Below are positions 8,628 to 17,397 of a stretch of 64,000 nucleotides of DNA, piece by piece. Below the pieces are notes generated by a model, which ran no database searches, was not told where the DNA came from, and was given only the letters and a program-made list of their open reading frames with translations. Every line of letters begins with the position of its first letter. Positions within the stretch are counted from its first letter, which is position 1. The position numbers and the translations under genes were made by a program. Origin of the DNA: an uncultured Planctomycetota bacterium (GTDB lineage: Bacteria; Planctomycetota; UBA1135; GCA-002686595). The DNA lies in contig CAIYPP010000013.1 of the NCBI GenBank assembly GCA_903928115.1, positions 1 through 64,000 of the forward strand, read 5' to 3'.

Positions 8628-10022
8628 TCATTCGTTGCCATTGGGGTGGCACTGGTAGCAGGTCTGCGGCCCGAACGTGTAGCCGCCGACGTCCTCGTGC
8701 TCGCCGTTCATCTCCGACTGCCGGTGCGCGTGGCAGTTGGTGCAGTTGAAGAAGGAGTAATTCGACGGCTGCGTGTGGCACGTCGCACAGGCGATGCCGG
8801 CGTGCCGCCCCGACTGGATCGGGAAGTCGGGGTGACTCCAGTTGTCCTGCGACCAGTTGCTCGTGCTTGTGTGGCACGACTCACAGCTCGTGCTGAAGCC
8901 CGCTTGCGCATGGTTGGGGTTCGTCGTCGCCTGATAGTCCGGCAGGTGGCACGAGCTGCAGCCGCTGGAGATGCCCGCGTGGTTGAAGTTGGCCACGCTC
9001 CAACTCGACGTACTGTGACACTGCTGGCACGAGAGCGGGAAGCCCGCCTGCGCGTGGTTGGGGCTCGTGGTCGCTTGGTAGTCGGACTGGTGGCAGGTCG
9101 CGCAGCTCGACGTGATGCCCGCGTGGGAGAAGTTCGCGCCGAGCCACGTGCTCGTCGAGTGGCACTGCGCACAGTTCGTCGGGAAGGTGTACGCGGCCGT
9201 GGTGTGATCGGGATCGGCGGCGGTGTCGTACTCCGCTTGGTGACAGTCAATGCACTGGCTCGAAGTGCCCGTGAAGACGTTGTTGGCATGGCACTCGGCG
9301 CAGCTCGCCGCGCGGTGCGCGCCCGAGAGCGGCCAGAAGCCGTGCGTGAAAGCGGCGCCATCCCACGCGACAGGCACGTGGCAGCGCTGACAGTCGCTGG
9401 TCCAGCCCTGAGCGGCATGATCGGGAGTCGTCGCGCGAGCGAGGTCCTGAGCGTGGCAGGATTCGCAGCTGGTGTCGGCGCGCGCGAAGTTGCCGGTCTG
9501 CGCGCCAGGGTGACATTGCCAGCACGCGGCGGCCGCGTGGGCGCCGACGAGCGGAAAGCGCGTCCGCGCGTGCGTCGCGATCAACTCGCCCGGCCGCCAC
9601 GTCGCCTGATCGTGGCAGCTCTCGCACGCGGGCCCCATTTGCGAGCGGTGCGGATCTTCGTGACAGCCACCGCAGCCGCGCGCGGCAAACATCTCCACCG
9701 GGCCGCGATCGTTGTGGCAGCGCAAGCACTCCGCCGCGCGGTGCGCGCCTTCGAGCGCGACCCCCGTCTCCTTCTCGTGTTCGAAAACGAAGTCGGCGCG
9801 GATCCGATCCCAACCCTGCCCCTCGTGGCACAGCGAGCAGTCGGCGGGAAACTTCTCGTGCGGGATGACCGGCCCACGCTCGTCCCACCACCCCTGCACC
9901 GGAGTCCCGTCGCGCACCGCCGTCGCGCAGGCGACCGTGAGGGCGACGAGCAGCGCGAAGCCAAGCGAGCCGCGGAAGATCCAAGCGCCCAGCCGCGCCC
10001 CAGCATGCGAATCGTGGCCCAT
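8628..10022 (-). CDS. 17-haem c-type cytochrome, putative lipoprotein
   Basis: Encodes 464 aa. Seventeen CxxCH haem-binding motifs can be counted, beginning CSLCH, CLRCH, CGGCH and ending CATCH, CTNCH, CYQCH, with many extra His for distal ligation. The N-terminus has one hydrophobic segment and a possible lipobox (LTVAC). The C-terminal half contains near-identical 48-residue modules (SPNHAQAGF with SWSVANFNHAGI). This is the last gene of a four-gene operon; its ATG is 2 bases after the stop of the beta-barrel gene. By analogy with porin-cytochrome conduits it is the best candidate for the outer-surface haem protein. That placement is inference; a periplasmic role is also possible. Confidence 0.9.
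   Translation of the reverse strand: MGHDSHAGARLGAWIFRGSLGFALLVALTVACATAVRDGTPVQGWWDERGPVIPHEKFPADCSLCHEGQGWDRIRADFVFEHEKETGVALEGAHRAAECLRCHNDRGPVEMFAARGCGGCHEDPHRSQMGPACESCHDQATWRPGELIATHARTRFPLVGAHAAAACWQCHPGAQTGNFARADTSCESCHAQDLARATTPDHAAQGWTSDCQRCHVPVAWDGAAFTHGFWPLSGAHRAASCAECHANNVFTGTSSQCIDCHQAEYDTAADPDHTTAAYTFPTNCAQCHSTSTWLGANFSHAGITSSCATCHQSDYQATTSPNHAQAGFPLSCQQCHSTSSWSVANFNHAGISSGCSSCHLPDYQATTNPNHAQAGFSTSCESCHTSTSNWSQDNWSHPDFPIQSGRHAGIACATCHTQPSNYSFFNCTNCHAHRQSEMNGEHEDVGGYTFGPQTCYQCHPNGNE
8900..9180 (-). repeat. Tandem 144-base coding repeat inside the 17-haem cytochrome
   Basis: The segments around 8902 and 9046 repeat with a 144-base (48-codon) period and are very similar in DNA. 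Each unit contributes CxxCH motifs within the pattern HAGIxSxCxxCHxxDYQATTxPNHAQAGF. This points to recent internal duplication extending the haem chain. A third, degraded unit lies further upstream in the gene. Confidence 0.75.
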
Positions 10023-10024
10023 CC

Positions 10025-11641
10025 CTAGAACCTCCTCTGCAGCCAGACGCCCGCGCTCGTGGCGTCCTGCTCGTCACCGAAATAGAAGTCTGCGCGCAGC
10101 GCACACGACCAATCCGCGCCCAGCGCGAAGTCCCAGTTCGTGCGCAGGTTGTGCTGGCTCAAGGTGGCGAAGTCACCGCCGGCGTTGTCCGGCTCATGTT
10201 GCGCGAACTCATAGGCGAGCGAGAGCGTGCCGGCGTCCGTCCAGCGGCTCGCGCCCAAGCGCAGTCCGGCGACGGAGTCGCTCGCGCCGTCGAGCGCGAA
10301 CAGCGAACTCCACACCTCTCCCTGCTCCCACAGCCAGTCGCGCTTGGAGAGCCGCAGCTCCCAACCCAACCCGCTGTCGTCTTGGTCGCTCCACAGATCC
10401 GTGCGGGCCGACAAGCGCGTCCCCTTGGTCAGCTCGCGCCAACCGGAGAAGTTCACGCGCTGCACCTCCCCTTCCGAGAGCGTCGTCGCCGTCGCCGGAG
10501 GCAGGTCGTCGCGCAGCATCCACGGCCAGCGAACCTGCGAGAACGCCGCAGCGAGTCCCCAAGCGCCAGAGACCTGATAGCGACCATTCAAGTGCAGCTC
10601 GGTGAGCTCGAATCCCTCCTGCTTGCCGCTGTCGTCGGCCGTGTACCAATCCACCCACGCCGAGCCCGCGAGCCACAACCGCTCGCTCGCGCGCCACGCA
10701 AAATCGGCGAGCGCGGTGTCGCGGTCCTCATCGCCCTCGTGCCACGTCTTCTGCAGCGCCGCGCCGAGCGAGAGCTCCCCGTCCGTGCCGCCCACGTGTC
10801 GATAGAACACGCTCGTCTGCACGTCGTCGCCCGTGTCGAGACTGGCATTCCACGCGGGCAAGAGTCCCGCGCTCACGCCCCAGCGATCGCCCCCAGAGGT
10901 GCGCTGCACGTACTCCGCGCCGTCGATCACCCCAAGCTGCGGCAGCTCCGAGTGAAGGAAGCGGCCGAGCTCGATACGGCGCGGATTTTCGCGCCAATCG
11001 CCGAGACGCCACGAGGCGCGGTCGACGCGCAGGCGATCGAGCGTCTCCGTCCCGTCGTCGGTGTCGCTCGAGCGATGAAAGAACTCACCATCGAAGCGCA
11101 CGACGTCCCCGCGACCCGTCGCATTCTCCCATTCGCCGTCGAAGCCCGTTCGCGCGAGCAGGTACTCACGACTGCCGCCGCTCGAGTCGAAGGTGCCATC
11201 GATGCCCGTGTACCACCGACCACGGAAGCGCGACTCCCGCTCGGCGGGTGTCGGAGCCTTGGTCGGTGCGAGCAACGGCGCCGCTGGGTCCCACGCTTCC
11301 TTGGGGTGCGTCCACGCGGGCGCAATGGGCGCGCCCAGCCGTTCCGCCGGAAGCAAGACCTCTGCCTGCTCGCCGACACCGACGAGCGCATCGGGCGAGA
11401 GCGCCTCGCAGCGAGCGCTTTGGCGCGAAACGCTGCGCACGATGAACTCGACGGTCTGCCCAGCGGCCGCGAAGACGCGACCGCGGTCGCCGGGCTCGAT
11501 GTGCACGTCGGAGCCTTGGTCGATGTAGAAGGCCGTGCCTGAGAGCGCAGTGACACGAACCTCGATGCGCCGGCCAGCAGGCTCCTGAGCCGCAGCGAGC
11601 GCACACAGCGTCGGGATGAAAGCGACGTGCAGGAGCCTCAT
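10025..11641 (-). CDS. Outer-membrane beta-barrel protein of the cytochrome operon
   Basis: Encodes 538 aa from the ATG at 11641, which overlaps the stop of the 26-haem gene (ATGA). A signal peptide (MRLLHVAFIPTLCALAAA) is followed by a small domain of about 100 residues (VTALSGTAFYIDQGSDVHIEPGD) that resembles SH3-like modules seen before barrels. The rest is a long series of alternating amphipathic strands rich in Trp, Tyr and Asp turns. It ends in WLQRRF, the terminal-Phe signature of outer-membrane barrels. It lacks an N-terminal CxxC, so it is not an obvious MtrB. Lying between two multihaem cytochrome genes, it probably forms the porin sheath of an electron conduit. That role is inferred from context. 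Confidence 0.8.
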   Translation of the reverse strand: MRLLHVAFIPTLCALAAAQEPAGRRIEVRVTALSGTAFYIDQGSDVHIEPGDRGRVFAAAGQTVEFIVRSVSRQSARCEALSPDALVGVGEQAEVLLPAERLGAPIAPAWTHPKEAWDPAAPLLAPTKAPTPAERESRFRGRWYTGIDGTFDSSGGSREYLLARTGFDGEWENATGRGDVVRFDGEFFHRSSDTDDGTETLDRLRVDRASWRLGDWRENPRRIELGRFLHSELPQLGVIDGAEYVQRTSGGDRWGVSAGLLPAWNASLDTGDDVQTSVFYRHVGGTDGELSLGAALQKTWHEGDEDRDTALADFAWRASERLWLAGSAWVDWYTADDSGKQEGFELTELHLNGRYQVSGAWGLAAAFSQVRWPWMLRDDLPPATATTLSEGEVQRVNFSGWRELTKGTRLSARTDLWSDQDDSGLGWELRLSKRDWLWEQGEVWSSLFALDGASDSVAGLRLGASRWTDAGTLSLAYEFAQHEPDNAGGDFATLSQHNLRTNWDFALGADWSCALRADFYFGDEQDATSAGVWLQRRF

Positions 11642-13977
11642 TGTTTGCCCCTCTCGAAGCCGTGGCATTCGACGCAGGTCCTCCCGAGGGGACGGTAGCG
11701 TACGGCCGTACCGCCGGACGCGAGCGACGACGGCTTGTGGCAAGCGATACACGCGAGCTTGGCGTGATTCGCGTCGAGTGCAAAGCGCGAGTCGCGCGCA
11801 TGATCGAACGAAAGCGCTGTCCATGACTCGGCCGAGGCGTGGCAGGCCGTGCAGTCCCGCTCAGCGAACTGCCCCACGTGCGGGTCCGTGTGACAATCCG
11901 AGCAGCGCTGGCCGCTGGCGCGCCCGAAGCGGCGCCCGCGCGCATCCGGCGTGGCCCGCGGCACGTGGCAGGCCTCGCACGCCGCGCGCGCGTGAGCTCC
12001 GTCGAGCGAGAATCCGGTGGCCGCTCCATGCTCGAACGAATCCCGCGCGTGCGACGTGAACGACTGAGTCCCGTGACAACGAGCACAACCGGACTTGCCG
12101 TCGATCACCGACAGAAGCGCATCGAAATGCCCCTCGTGCGCGTCGGAGTGGCAGCCCGTGCAGGCCTGTGCCAGCGGCCCCGTGGCGAGCATCGTCACCG
12201 CGCGCAGCCGACGCGTGGAAACGACGCGGCGGTCATCACCCGGAAGCTCGAATGCAACCTTGTGGCACGCGTCGCAGTCCGTGCTCGTGTGTGCGCCATC
12301 GAGCGGGAAGCCCGTCCAAGCGCCATGGTCGAAGGCTCGCGAGAGTTCGCGGAAGCTCTCGACCCCGTGACAACGATCGCAGGTGTCGTGATTGGGATCG
12401 AGTGCGGCCAGTGCAGCACCATCGAAGGCTCCAGCATGCGCGTCTGCGTGGCACGTCGCGCACGCATCGACGGGAGCCCCAAAGACGTGCGCTACGCGAC
12501 CGAAGCGGCGGCCGAGCGCATCGGGCTGCGGGCTGCGCACATGGCAACGCTCGCAATCCGCGCGGAGGTGGGCGCCCGCGAGCTCGAAGCCGGTGCGCTG
12601 CGCGTGCACCTCTGCGTTGAATCCGCGTTCCGCCGCGAAGTCGGTGCTCTCATGACAGGTCGCGCAGTCGCGCGCTGTGCCTGCAACCGCCGAGTAGAAC
12701 GCATCCCCGTGCACGTCCGCGTGACACTGTGCGCACTCGCGAGCCGTGCCGCGGAACCGGCGCGGCGCATCGCCGACGCGCTCGTGACACGCATCGCAGC
12801 GCACCTTCGCGTGGGAGCCATCGAGCGGAAACGCCGTCGACGCGTGACGCGCAAGGTCGAATCCATGCGCCGAGAAAGTCTGGGATCCATGACACTCGAC
12901 GCACGCCTGCGGCGTGCCGCCCGCCGTCACAAACTGACCGCCATGGGGATCTGAGTGGCACGCGGCGCAGTCCTGCGCCTTGCGGCCGGGATAGCGCTCC
13001 GAGAACGCGCGATCCGTCCCGTACCCGGCGTGACACTGTTCGCAGTGCACAGCAGCGTGCGGCTTGTCGAGGGCAAACCCCGAGGCGGCGTGGAGCTCCC
13101 GACGCAACGCTCCCTCCGGAACCCGAAAGCTCGCCCGATCGAGCGGGTGACACTCGATACAACCTGCTTGGGGCTGCAAGGACACGAGCGCGCTCACGGC
13201 CGTCGCAAAGCTCTCCGAGTGCGGCGACGCGTGGCAGTCCTGACACCGACGTGCCTCCGGACGAGGTCCGCGTCCACCGACGGACTCGACGGAGTGCTCC
13301 GTTCCCTTCGCATGGCACTCGCTGCAGGCGTGTCCCGAATGGACTCCGCGGAGCGGGAACGACTCGGTGTGCACGAACCCATCGAGCGCTTGGAACGGCT
13401 TCTCCTGTCCGTGGCATTCCGCGCACGACTGGGCAAAGCGCCCCTCGTGCGGGTCCTCGTGGCACGAATCGCAACGTTGCGAGAGCCCGAGGAAGCGTGC
13501 CGCACCGTTGGGCAGCACCTCGACGTCCGCGTTGCGGTGGCAGGCGCTGCAGTCGAGCTTGGCGTGGGCGCCGACGAGCTCGAACTTCACGAAATCGTGC
13601 CGAAAGGCCGCGCGATCCTCCACGCCGGCGAGAGCGAACACCCGCGCATCGACGGGCGCGAGCGCGGCTCCGTGGTGCTCGACGTGGCACCTTCCGCAGC
13701 GACTCGCGGCTCCCGGCTCCATCGCGCCGTGGAAGCCCGCGCGCGACACGAGTTGCTCGCGGATCGGCTCGTGGCACTCGCCACAAGCCTGCGACAGCTC
13801 GGCTGGAGAGTCCCCGTGGCAGCGCTCGCAGCTCCCTCTCTCGGAGAGTTCCGGCACCGCGGCATGCACGGCCGTGAGCGGCCCCGGCGACACCTCCTCG
13901 GACTCGTGGAACACGATGGCGAGCACCAAGAGCAGCGATAGGAGCGCGAGCGCCGTCTTCGGCTGCAGCCACTTCAT
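11638..13977 (-). CDS. 26-haem c-type cytochrome, membrane-anchored
   Basis: Encodes 779 aa from the ATG at 13977, which overlaps the upstream stop by 4 bases. The N-terminus is a single membrane anchor or signal (MKWLQPKTALALLSLLLVL). Twenty-six CxxCH motifs follow, from CERCH and CGECH through CIACH and CVECH. They are arranged in repeated modules of the form FxLxGAHxxxxCxACH with a second CxxCH and CHxDxH about 30-60 residues later. This resembles the doubled-CxxCH and cytochrome c7-like wire families. It is expected to sit in the periplasm and take electrons from the membrane oxidoreductase encoded directly upstream. The haem count is read from sequence; the wire function is inference. 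Confidence 0.92.
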   Translation of the reverse strand: MKWLQPKTALALLSLLLVLAIVFHESEEVSPGPLTAVHAAVPELSERGSCERCHGDSPAELSQACGECHEPIREQLVSRAGFHGAMEPGAASRCGRCHVEHHGAALAPVDARVFALAGVEDRAAFRHDFVKFELVGAHAKLDCSACHRNADVEVLPNGAARFLGLSQRCDSCHEDPHEGRFAQSCAECHGQEKPFQALDGFVHTESFPLRGVHSGHACSECHAKGTEHSVESVGGRGPRPEARRCQDCHASPHSESFATAVSALVSLQPQAGCIECHPLDRASFRVPEGALRRELHAASGFALDKPHAAVHCEQCHAGYGTDRAFSERYPGRKAQDCAACHSDPHGGQFVTAGGTPQACVECHGSQTFSAHGFDLARHASTAFPLDGSHAKVRCDACHERVGDAPRRFRGTARECAQCHADVHGDAFYSAVAGTARDCATCHESTDFAAERGFNAEVHAQRTGFELAGAHLRADCERCHVRSPQPDALGRRFGRVAHVFGAPVDACATCHADAHAGAFDGAALAALDPNHDTCDRCHGVESFRELSRAFDHGAWTGFPLDGAHTSTDCDACHKVAFELPGDDRRVVSTRRLRAVTMLATGPLAQACTGCHSDAHEGHFDALLSVIDGKSGCARCHGTQSFTSHARDSFEHGAATGFSLDGAHARAACEACHVPRATPDARGRRFGRASGQRCSDCHTDPHVGQFAERDCTACHASAESWTALSFDHARDSRFALDANHAKLACIACHKPSSLASGGTAVRYRPLGRTCVECHGFERGKQ

Positions 13978-16196
13978 GGCATCCACTCCCCAAGCGATGC
14001 GTAGCGGAGCGCAGCGACAATGTGAAGGACGACGATGAGCACCATGTAGAGCGCGACCCAGCGGTGAAGGTAGCGCCATGAGCCCATCAATGCGCGCAGG
14101 TCCTCGAAGTGCGCCGCAGCGAGCGCGGCGCGGTGGGCCTTGCGTGCGAGCTGGAGCGTCTCGTGCAGTTGCACCTGCGGGATCCCCTCGTCACGTCCGG
14201 TCGCGGCAAGCTCCGCCAGCGCCCGACGCAGATCGCGCTGGCTCGTGAACAGGGCCCGAAGACGCTGACCCAACGAACCCCGCCAGTGACCGGCGAGCAC
14301 CAGTGCCTGAACGCGCTGGCGCACGCGCTCACCAAAGGCGCGGTTCTCCTTGTCCCACTCCCCCGAGAGTTGTGCGAGCCGCGCCTGCACTTCCTCCAAC
14401 TCGAGTTCTCGGCCGTTCGCGGCGCGCGGAACGAAGGCATAGAAATAGCGACCGATCGCACCGGTGACGACCAAGACCGCGAGCGCCGCGAGCGCGTGCC
14501 CGCCGACCGTCGCGCGAGGAGCCATGCCGGCGTGGACGAGCGCGAACAGCAGCGCGAGCACCCCGGTTACGACGTGCGAAGTCATCCAGCGTTGCAGGCT
14601 GAAGAAGCGCACCGCGAGGTACTCGCCGCGCCGCAGCAGGTACGCGAGGTTGACGAGAATGAGCGCGGTCGCCGCGACGCCGCACAGGAGCCCGAGTCCT
14701 GCCGCCGGGCGCAGCCATTCATGACCCGGCGCCAGCGAACGCTCGTGCAGCGGAAGCCCGTAGTAGCCGCGCTCCCACAGCACCCACGCGAGCACCGCGA
14801 GCGCGCAGCCGAGCGCGACGAGCAGCGCCCGCGCCAGTCCGCTCCCGCTCTCGGCAAGCGGCTCGAGCTTGGGGCGCAAGGAAGGATCGAAGGACACGCC
14901 CGACTGCTCCAAGAGCTCGAAGGGAGGCTTGCCCCCCGCCAGCACGAAGACCTCGTCGTTCTCCAGCGTCACGCGGCGCTCGCCGTTCGAGCTGCGCACG
15001 CGCAAGTGCACCTCGCGTTCCTCGATCGATTCCACGTCGCTGTCGAGCAGCACATCCAGCCGACCATCCGCCTGCGCCTGCACGAGCTGCGCCTCGTTGC
15101 GCGGCTTGATCCTCGAGAACGCTGAGCGGCGATACGACAGCGTGACGTGGTTGCCCTGCTGCTCCGAGAGACCGATCGCGGCCTCGACCGCGCTATCGCC
15201 GCCGCCGACGACGAGGATGCGACGCTCGCGATACGAGTGCGCGTCGAGGAGCGCGTACGCGACCTTGGAGCGCTCCTCGCCCGGCACTCCGAGCCGGTTG
15301 GGCGTTCCGCGCCGGCCGAGCGCGAGACACACATGCTGTGCGCGAACCGAGCCCTGCGCCGTTCGCACGGTGAACGTCCCGTCGAGCTCGCGCCGCACGC
15401 CCTCGAACACCTGACCCGTGCGGATCGGCAGCTCCATCGCCTGTGCGATGTGCTGCCAGAGTTCGATGAGCTCTTCCTTCGTGTAGATCTCGCGATCGAG
15501 CGTCCCGAAGCCCGGCAGCTCGACAGGTTGCGTCATCACGAGCTTGCGGCGCGGGTACTTTGCGACGGTGCCGCCGAGTTCCTCTTGCTCGAGCACGAGA
15601 AAGTCGAGTCCCGCGAGCCGCGCCTGCAGCGCGCACGCGAGCCCCGCAGGTCCGGCGCCGACCACGACCAACTCCCGAACGTCGGCGCTCCGCGCCGGAA
15701 GTGCGCGCGCTCGGCGCGCCACCTCAGTCCCAACCGCGGTGCCGTGCGAGATCGCGGTGCGCACGAGCGCGTAGCCCGTGACCTCCCCTGCAAGGAACAG
15801 CCCTGGCTGCGTCGCGCTCTCCAGCGTCTCGGTGAGCGCCGGGATGTCACGGCGCTCCTTCAGGTCCCCGAGGGTGAGCGCGATCGCGCCGACGGGGCAT
15901 TCCACAGCGCAGCGTCCGTGGCCCACGCAGCGCGCGCCGTGGACGACGAGTGCCTGACCGTGAACGATCTCGAGCACTCCCTCCTCGGGGCACGCATCGA
16001 CGCAGACTCCGCAGCCAATGCAGCGCGTCAGATCGACGTGGGGATACTGAAGGCGCGCCTTGTCGCTGCCGCGCACGCGCGCAAGTCCGCGCTCATCGAC
16101 CGCGCGGGCCATCGACGCGAGCTCGCGGCGGCGAGACACGACGGCCAGCGCCAGCACGACCACGACCGCGAACAACAAGACCCAGCTCACGCGCAC
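13974..16196 (-). CDS. Membrane oxidoreductase: 2x[4Fe-4S]-FAD/NAD(P)-dihaem b fusion
   Basis: Encodes about 740 aa. In order it has an N-terminal membrane helix (5-21) and a two-cluster ferredoxin domain (C59, C62, C65, C69 and C90, H93, C96, C100). A thioredoxin-reductase-like FAD/NAD(P) domain follows, with GAGPAGL at 180-186 and GGGDSAVEAA at 331-340. The C-terminal membrane region has helices near 455-475, 497-520, 540-560, 565-585 and 710-730. Two helices carry His pairs exactly 14 positions apart (H541/H555 and H711/H725), the spacing of dihaem ligands in NOX/ferric-reductase-like proteins. It likely passes electrons from NAD(P)H or ferredoxin through two b haems to the cytochromes encoded downstream. 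The start is GTG 16196 or, in frame, GTG 16190; a TAGCTT box just upstream would make the latter nearly leaderless. Confidence 0.88.
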   Translation of the reverse strand: MRVSWVLLFAVVVVLALAVVSRRRELASMARAVDERGLARVRGSDKARLQYPHVDLTRCIGCGVCVDACPEEGVLEIVHGQALVVHGARCVGHGRCAVECPVGAIALTLGDLKERRDIPALTETLESATQPGLFLAGEVTGYALVRTAISHGTAVGTEVARRARALPARSADVRELVVVGAGPAGLACALQARLAGLDFLVLEQEELGGTVAKYPRRKLVMTQPVELPGFGTLDREIYTKEELIELWQHIAQAMELPIRTGQVFEGVRRELDGTFTVRTAQGSVRAQHVCLALGRRGTPNRLGVPGEERSKVAYALLDAHSYRERRILVVGGGDSAVEAAIGLSEQQGNHVTLSYRRSAFSRIKPRNEAQLVQAQADGRLDVLLDSDVESIEEREVHLRVRSSNGERRVTLENDEVFVLAGGKPPFELLEQSGVSFDPSLRPKLEPLAESGSGLARALLVALGCALAVLAWVLWERGYYGLPLHERSLAPGHEWLRPAAGLGLLCGVAATALILVNLAYLLRRGEYLAVRFFSLQRWMTSHVVTGVLALLFALVHAGMAPRATVGGHALAALAVLVVTGAIGRYFYAFVPRAANGRELELEEVQARLAQLSGEWDKENRAFGERVRQRVQALVLAGHWRGSLGQRLRALFTSQRDLRRALAELAATGRDEGIPQVQLHETLQLARKAHRAALAAAHFEDLRALMGSWRYLHRWVALYMVLIVVLHIVAALRYASLGEWMP

Positions 16197-16202
16197 AAGC
16201 TA
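16197..16202 (-). promoter_or_regulatory. Putative -10 box (TAGCTT) of the electron-conduit operon
   Basis: On the minus strand TAGCTT lies 6 bases before GTG 16190, the usual -10 to +1 distance. Transcription could therefore start at or next to that codon. No clear -35 element was found, so this is tentative. Confidence 0.4.
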
Positions 16203-16311
16203 GCGAACGCGTGCGACGGAATCCCGTCCTCTCCGCGCGCGGCGCAGCCCTCTCTCCTCCGCGCGTAGTTTCGTCTTCGACGTCGCCGAGACTGAAGCGA
16301 CCACTCGCCGC

Positions 16312-17397
16312 TCAGCAGAGGCGACGAACGAGGCTCCACCAAGCTCGCAGCGCGCCATCGAGCGCTCCCAACAAGGTCTTCCGGAGCGACGATCCGCCGA
16401 GCTGGGGCGCCACCGTGAGCGGCCCGCCGACCAAGAGATCACGATCCCGTCGAGAGCGCGCGCGCTGAGCCTTCTCACGCTCGCGGAAGATGTTCCGCAT
16501 CCAGCGCGCGAGCGCGAACTTTCCCTCGCAGTATCCGCCGAACGTGCCCGAGGCGAGCGTGAACGCCACCCAGACGACTTCGTAGGCGAGCAATGCGGGC
16601 GCCGTCAGCACGAGCGTGCGCCACTGGTGGTTCTTGAGCAGGTGGATCCAGCGGTTGCGCGAGTGCAGGAACGCGCGGCGCTTGGGGTAGTCGATCGCGC
16701 CACGGTAGCTGATCCCCTGCGTACCCCCGCGGTGGCGGCACAGCGCATCCTCCACGGACAGGATCGCGTGTCCCGCCATGCGCAGACGCATCGAGAGGTC
16801 GAGGTCCTCGAACAGCACGAAGTAAGCCGGATCGAAGCCGCCGAGCTCGCGGAGCACCGAGCGACGGACGAGCAACGCCACGGCGATTGCGCCGTCGACC
16901 TCAACGGTGCCCGCACCCTGAGCGCGCGCGAGCGGCACGAAGAAGTTCCGCAAGCTGAAGAGCCCGCAGTAGTGCAGCGCCCCGCCGTCGTAGTGCACGG
17001 TCGCAGGATCCGCATCCACGACGCTGCGCGGCTGCACCACGACGGCGTCGGCTCGAGCGAGCGCCGCCCGCTCGAGTTTTTCGACCGCATCCGGCGCGAG
17101 CACCGCATCATTGTCGACGAGGAGGACCCACTCGTCTTCGACGAGCTCGAGACCGCGATTGCGCGCCGGGCACGGGCCTTCGTTCGTCGCGAGAGCTTCG
17201 ACTCGTACGTCGGGCTGCTCGCGCGCGAGCCACTCACGACTGCCGTCCTCCGAGGCGTTGTCGACGACGAGGATTTCTGCGAGTGGACGCGTCTGCGCGC
17301 GCAGCGCCGCCAAGCACGGCGGTAGGTGCTCACGCCCGTTGTAGTTGCAGACAACCGCGCGGATCGGCCCCAGCGATGTGCGCGTCGTCGCGGTCAT
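16312..17397 (-). CDS. Family 2 glycosyltransferase
   Basis: Encodes 361 aa. The GT-A fold signatures of GT2 enzymes are visible: VVCNYNGREHLPPCLAALRAQ at the N-terminus, ILVVDNASEDGS for nucleotide-sugar binding, LLVDNDAVL as the DxD-like metal motif, and GGFDPAYFVLFEDLDLSMRLRMAG, typical of rhamnosyltransferase-like GT2 proteins. A C-terminal region near residues 265-290 may contact the membrane (LVLTAPALLAYEVVWVAFTL). The ATG overlaps the stop of the upstream glycosyltransferase by 4 bases, so the two probably act in the same polysaccharide or glycolipid pathway. The acceptor is unknown. Confidence 0.92.
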   Translation of the reverse strand: MTATTRTSLGPIRAVVCNYNGREHLPPCLAALRAQTRPLAEILVVDNASEDGSREWLAREQPDVRVEALATNEGPCPARNRGLELVEDEWVLLVDNDAVLAPDAVEKLERAALARADAVVVQPRSVVDADPATVHYDGGALHYCGLFSLRNFFVPLARAQGAGTVEVDGAIAVALLVRRSVLRELGGFDPAYFVLFEDLDLSMRLRMAGHAILSVEDALCRHRGGTQGISYRGAIDYPKRRAFLHSRNRWIHLLKNHQWRTLVLTAPALLAYEVVWVAFTLASGTFGGYCEGKFALARWMRNIFREREKAQRARSRRDRDLLVGGPLTVAPQLGGSSLRKTLLGALDGALRAWWSLVRRLC

